Positions 6,110 to 7,475 of a DNA stretch of 7,475 bases are shown here, one piece after another. The first letter of the stretch is position 1; every line of letters starts with the position of its first letter. A program made the translations under genes and the position numbers. Source of the stretch: an uncultured Chloroflexota bacterium (GTDB taxonomy: Bacteria; Chloroflexota; Anaerolineae; Aggregatilineales; Phototrophicaceae); assembly GCA_937870805.1 (NCBI GenBank), contig CALMZT010001041.1, positions 1-7,475 on the forward strand, given 5' to 3'. The notes under the pieces are model-generated. The model had not been told where the DNA came from and made no database searches. It saw nothing but the letters and a program-made list of their open reading frames with translations.

Positions 6110-6839
6110 TCGTGATCCCCTTCAGATAGCGATAGCTCTTTTCAACCGCTTCCAGCATATCCGTCGCGCAGCGGTCTAATTCGACAATATACAGGTCTGT
6201 CTTGCTCACGGCGACAATCGACGGCAAATCCATCACGCCTTCGCCTAGCGCGGTCATTGGCGCATCAACCGTCGCGGGACCATCTTTCATGTGCAGCAGC
6301 GCCGCGCGTTCGCCTAATGTTTGCACAAGCTCTGCGGGATTGACGCCTCCGGTCTGCGCCCAGTAGGTATCAACTTCAAACACGACGGTTGGCTCAACAA
6401 GCTCGACCATCCTGAGCAGCGGCAGCGTACCGTCCTTCAGTTTGATACATTCAAAGTGGTGATTGTGATAGGCGATGCGTATGCCATTTTCGCGCGCCAC
6501 AGCAGTGGCTTCGTTCAGTTCATCGCAGACACTTTTAATGCCATCAAGCGTTTGAAATTTGTCCGGTGGACGCCACGCGCACACCAGCGTGTGTGTGCCC
6601 AACGTCGCTAACGTATCCAGCACTTCGTTGTTTTTGTCTCCGATGGGCAAATTCGCATGTGCTGAACAGACCGTTAGCCCCAAATCGGCAAACAATTTCG
6701 CGCCGTTTTCTGCTGAGCCGCCATACATGCCCGCCGTCTCGACATGGGTATAACCCATCGCCGCGACCTTGCGCATCGTGCCTTCAAAATCGCGCTTCAG
6801 TTCCTCACGTACAGAATAAAGTTGCAATGCAATTGTCAT
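6099..6839 (-). CDS. Sugar phosphate isomerase/epimerase (xylose isomerase-like TIM barrel)
   Basis: Predicted 246 residues, somewhat short but within the range of this AP-endonuclease-2/IolE-like superfamily. It opens with MTIALQLYSVREEL, the typical first strand of the barrel. Later strands carry IAYHNHHFE (about 122-130), VFEVDTYWA (153-161, E155 and D157), LLHMKDG (181-187, H183) and YIVELDRC (217-224, E220). Glu, Asp and His on these strands are the usual divalent-metal ligands and acid/base residues. Known roles include isomerisation, epimerisation or dehydration of sugars and inositol derivatives. The ATG at 6839 has AGAGG 6 bases upstream; a TTG at 6845 abuts that site and is less likely. 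It is the first gene of an operon with the overlapping Gfo/Idh gene, so they probably act on the same or successive intermediates. Confidence 0.92.
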   Translation of the reverse strand: MTIALQLYSVREELKRDFEGTMRKVAAMGYTHVETAGMYGGSAENGAKLFADLGLTVCSAHANLPIGDKNNEVLDTLATLGTHTLVCAWRPPDKFQTLDGIKSVCDELNEATAVARENGIRIAYHNHHFECIKLKDGTLPLLRMVELVEPTVVFEVDTYWAQTGGVNPAELVQTLGERAALLHMKDGPATVDAPMTALGEGVMDLPSIVAVSKTDLYIVELDRCATDMLEAVEKSYRYLKGITNGG

Positions 6840-6867
6840 ATTCAACCTCTTTTATGAACAAATGTCG

Positions 6868-6876
6868 AGAATAACA
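6868..6876 (-). promoter_or_regulatory. Extended -10 promoter candidate of the isomerase-Gfo/Idh operon
   Basis: Minus-strand TGTTATTCT (6876-6868) matches an extended -10 element (TG-N followed by TATTCT, 4/6 to consensus). Transcription would begin near 6861, giving a leader of about 20 bases with AGAGG before ATG 6839. No good -35 box is present, which is tolerated with an extended -10. Confidence 0.35.
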
Positions 6877-6902
6877 CAATTAGCCAAAATGCAGTAAGGC
6901 TA

Positions 6903-6931
6903 TTGCGCTCCAATGGATATAGCCGTACTCT
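6903..6931 (+). promoter_or_regulatory. Weak promoter candidate of the histidine-phosphatase-like gene
   Basis: TTGCGC (6903-6908) and TACTCT (6926-6931) with a 17-base spacer. The boxes match consensus only 4/6 and 3/6, so the call rests mostly on spacing and position, about 35 bases before the probable transcript leader ends at the ATG. One copy of the 9-bp inverted site (6909-6917) lies inside the spacer, where a bound repressor would block polymerase. Confidence 0.25.
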
Positions 6932-6960
6932 GAGAAAGCATTTCACATTATTCCATTGGA
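6909..6960. repeat. Pair of 9-bp inverted sites in the divergent intergenic region
   Basis: TCCAATGGA (6909-6917) and its exact reverse complement TCCATTGGA (6952-6960) lie 43 bases apart centre to centre, close to four helical turns. Each copy is itself palindromic except for the central base. They sit between the divergent isomerase operon and the phosphatase-like gene, and the right copy ends 12 bases before the phosphatase ATG. This is typical geometry for operator sites, but no regulator gene is in the window. Confidence 0.5.
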
Positions 6961-6972
6961 AAGTGAGAACTG

Positions 6973-7475
6973 ATGGGAAATCGAAGACTGCTGCTCGTGC
7001 GTTACGGCGATTACACGCTCAGCGTAGAATTTCCACAGAACCCCGATGGCTCATTAAACGAAAAAGGGCAGAAGCAGGCAGCATGTATCGCTGACCATCT
7101 GCAAACGCTGAAGATTGACGCCATTCACACGAGTTCGCTGATGCGCGCGCATGAAACAGCAGCCCTCATCGCCGCACGCCATGCGAATACACCGCTGCAC
7201 GTCAACGATGATTTGCAGGAGTGCATTCCGATTGTGCCACGAGGTCTTGAAAAACTGTTTGAAGGCATTCCCGCAGAGTTTATCGAAAGTGGTCCCGCGC
7301 AGGCTGACCAAGCCTTCACTACCTATTTCACACCACTTGCAGAAGATGCACCTGATCGCGTAGAGGTGATTGTGTCACATGGCAATCTCATCGGCTACCT
7401 GGTCGCGAGAGTCATGGATGCGCCTGCGGAGTCGTGGCTGCGCGCCGACATTGGCAACTGCTGCATCAGCGAAGT
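6973..7475 (+). CDS. PGAM5-like histidine phosphatase family protein with Tyr in place of the catalytic His (C-terminus cut by window edge)
   Basis: Open plus-strand frame of 167 codons from ATG at 6973 to the window end; an in-frame TGA at 6964-6966 fixes the start within a few codons. The upstream sequence has only a weak GTGAG/GGAAAG site. The order of motifs is that of the branch-1 histidine phosphatase (phosphoglycerate mutase-like) fold: LLLVRYGDY (6-14), SSLMRAHETA (54-63, R58), LQECIPIVP (81-89, E83) and VIVSHGNLIGYLV (132-144, H136). The GYLVARVMDAPAESWLR stretch and the overall order recall PGAM5, a protein Ser/Thr phosphatase, more than glycolytic mutases; that is from memory of the family. 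The family nucleophile is the His of RHG, yet codon 11 here is TAC (7003-7005), giving R10-Y11-G12. The other expected residues (R10, R58, E83, H136) are kept. Either a pseudophosphatase or a single-base change or error. About 20-30 residues are probably missing. Confidence 0.9.
   Translation, partial: MGNRRLLLVRYGDYTLSVEFPQNPDGSLNEKGQKQAACIADHLQTLKIDAIHTSSLMRAHETAALIAARHANTPLHVNDDLQECIPIVPRGLEKLFEGIPAEFIESGPAQADQAFTTYFTPLAEDAPDRVEVIVSHGNLIGYLVARVMDAPAESWLRADIGNCCISE

Overview
The window reads as ordinary chromosomal DNA of a moderately GC-rich bacterium. The S9 peptidase, the small lysine-rich proteins, the Gfo/Idh and sugar-isomerase pair and the C-rich/G-rich intergenic palindrome would suit Chloroflexota (Anaerolineae-like). 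That placement is inference from gene style, not from a marker gene. Seven genes lie on the minus strand and one on the plus strand, and both end genes run off the window. No rRNA, tRNA, CRISPR array, phage gene or transposase gene was seen.

Layout from left to right. Positions 1-788 (minus) hold the N-terminal two thirds of a DegT/DnrJ/EryC1/StrS PLP aminotransferase. Its likely promoter sits directly against a strong intrinsic terminator (843-873) that ends an unrecognised 123-residue helical protein (905-1276, minus). Next is a complete S9-family prolyl-oligopeptidase-type serine peptidase (1372-3177, minus, probable TTG start), preceded by a 71-residue protein of unknown function (3273-3488, minus). 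Positions 3602-4555 (minus) encode a short PLP threonine/serine dehydratase without a regulatory domain. The gene-free stretch 4556-5026 carries a dehydratase promoter candidate, an imperfect palindromic repeat, a plus-strand promoter/Shine-Dalgarno/ATG that opens only 11 codons, an 11-bp direct repeat, and a probable terminator for the next gene. A two-gene operon follows: a sugar isomerase/epimerase TIM-barrel protein (6099-6839) overlapping by 11 bases a Gfo/Idh/MocA oxidoreductase (5027-6109), both minus. Divergent from it, 6973 to the right edge (plus) encodes a PGAM5-like histidine phosphatase.

The isomerase and the oxidoreductase very probably act together on a sugar or cyclitol. The DegT aminotransferase could belong to the same chemistry (oxidise, then transaminate), but it is more than 4 kb away behind unrelated genes, so that link is weak. 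The dehydratase and peptidase fit general amino-acid and peptide catabolism.

The most notable observation is in the phosphatase. The catalytic histidine of the RHG motif reads as tyrosine (R10-Y11-G12) while the other expected active-site residues are present. This is either a pseudophosphatase or a single C-to-T change or base error at position 7003. Two 9-bp inverted sites about 43 bp apart sit between this gene and the divergent sugar operon and could be operators. I see no strong evidence for an entirely new multi-gene system.
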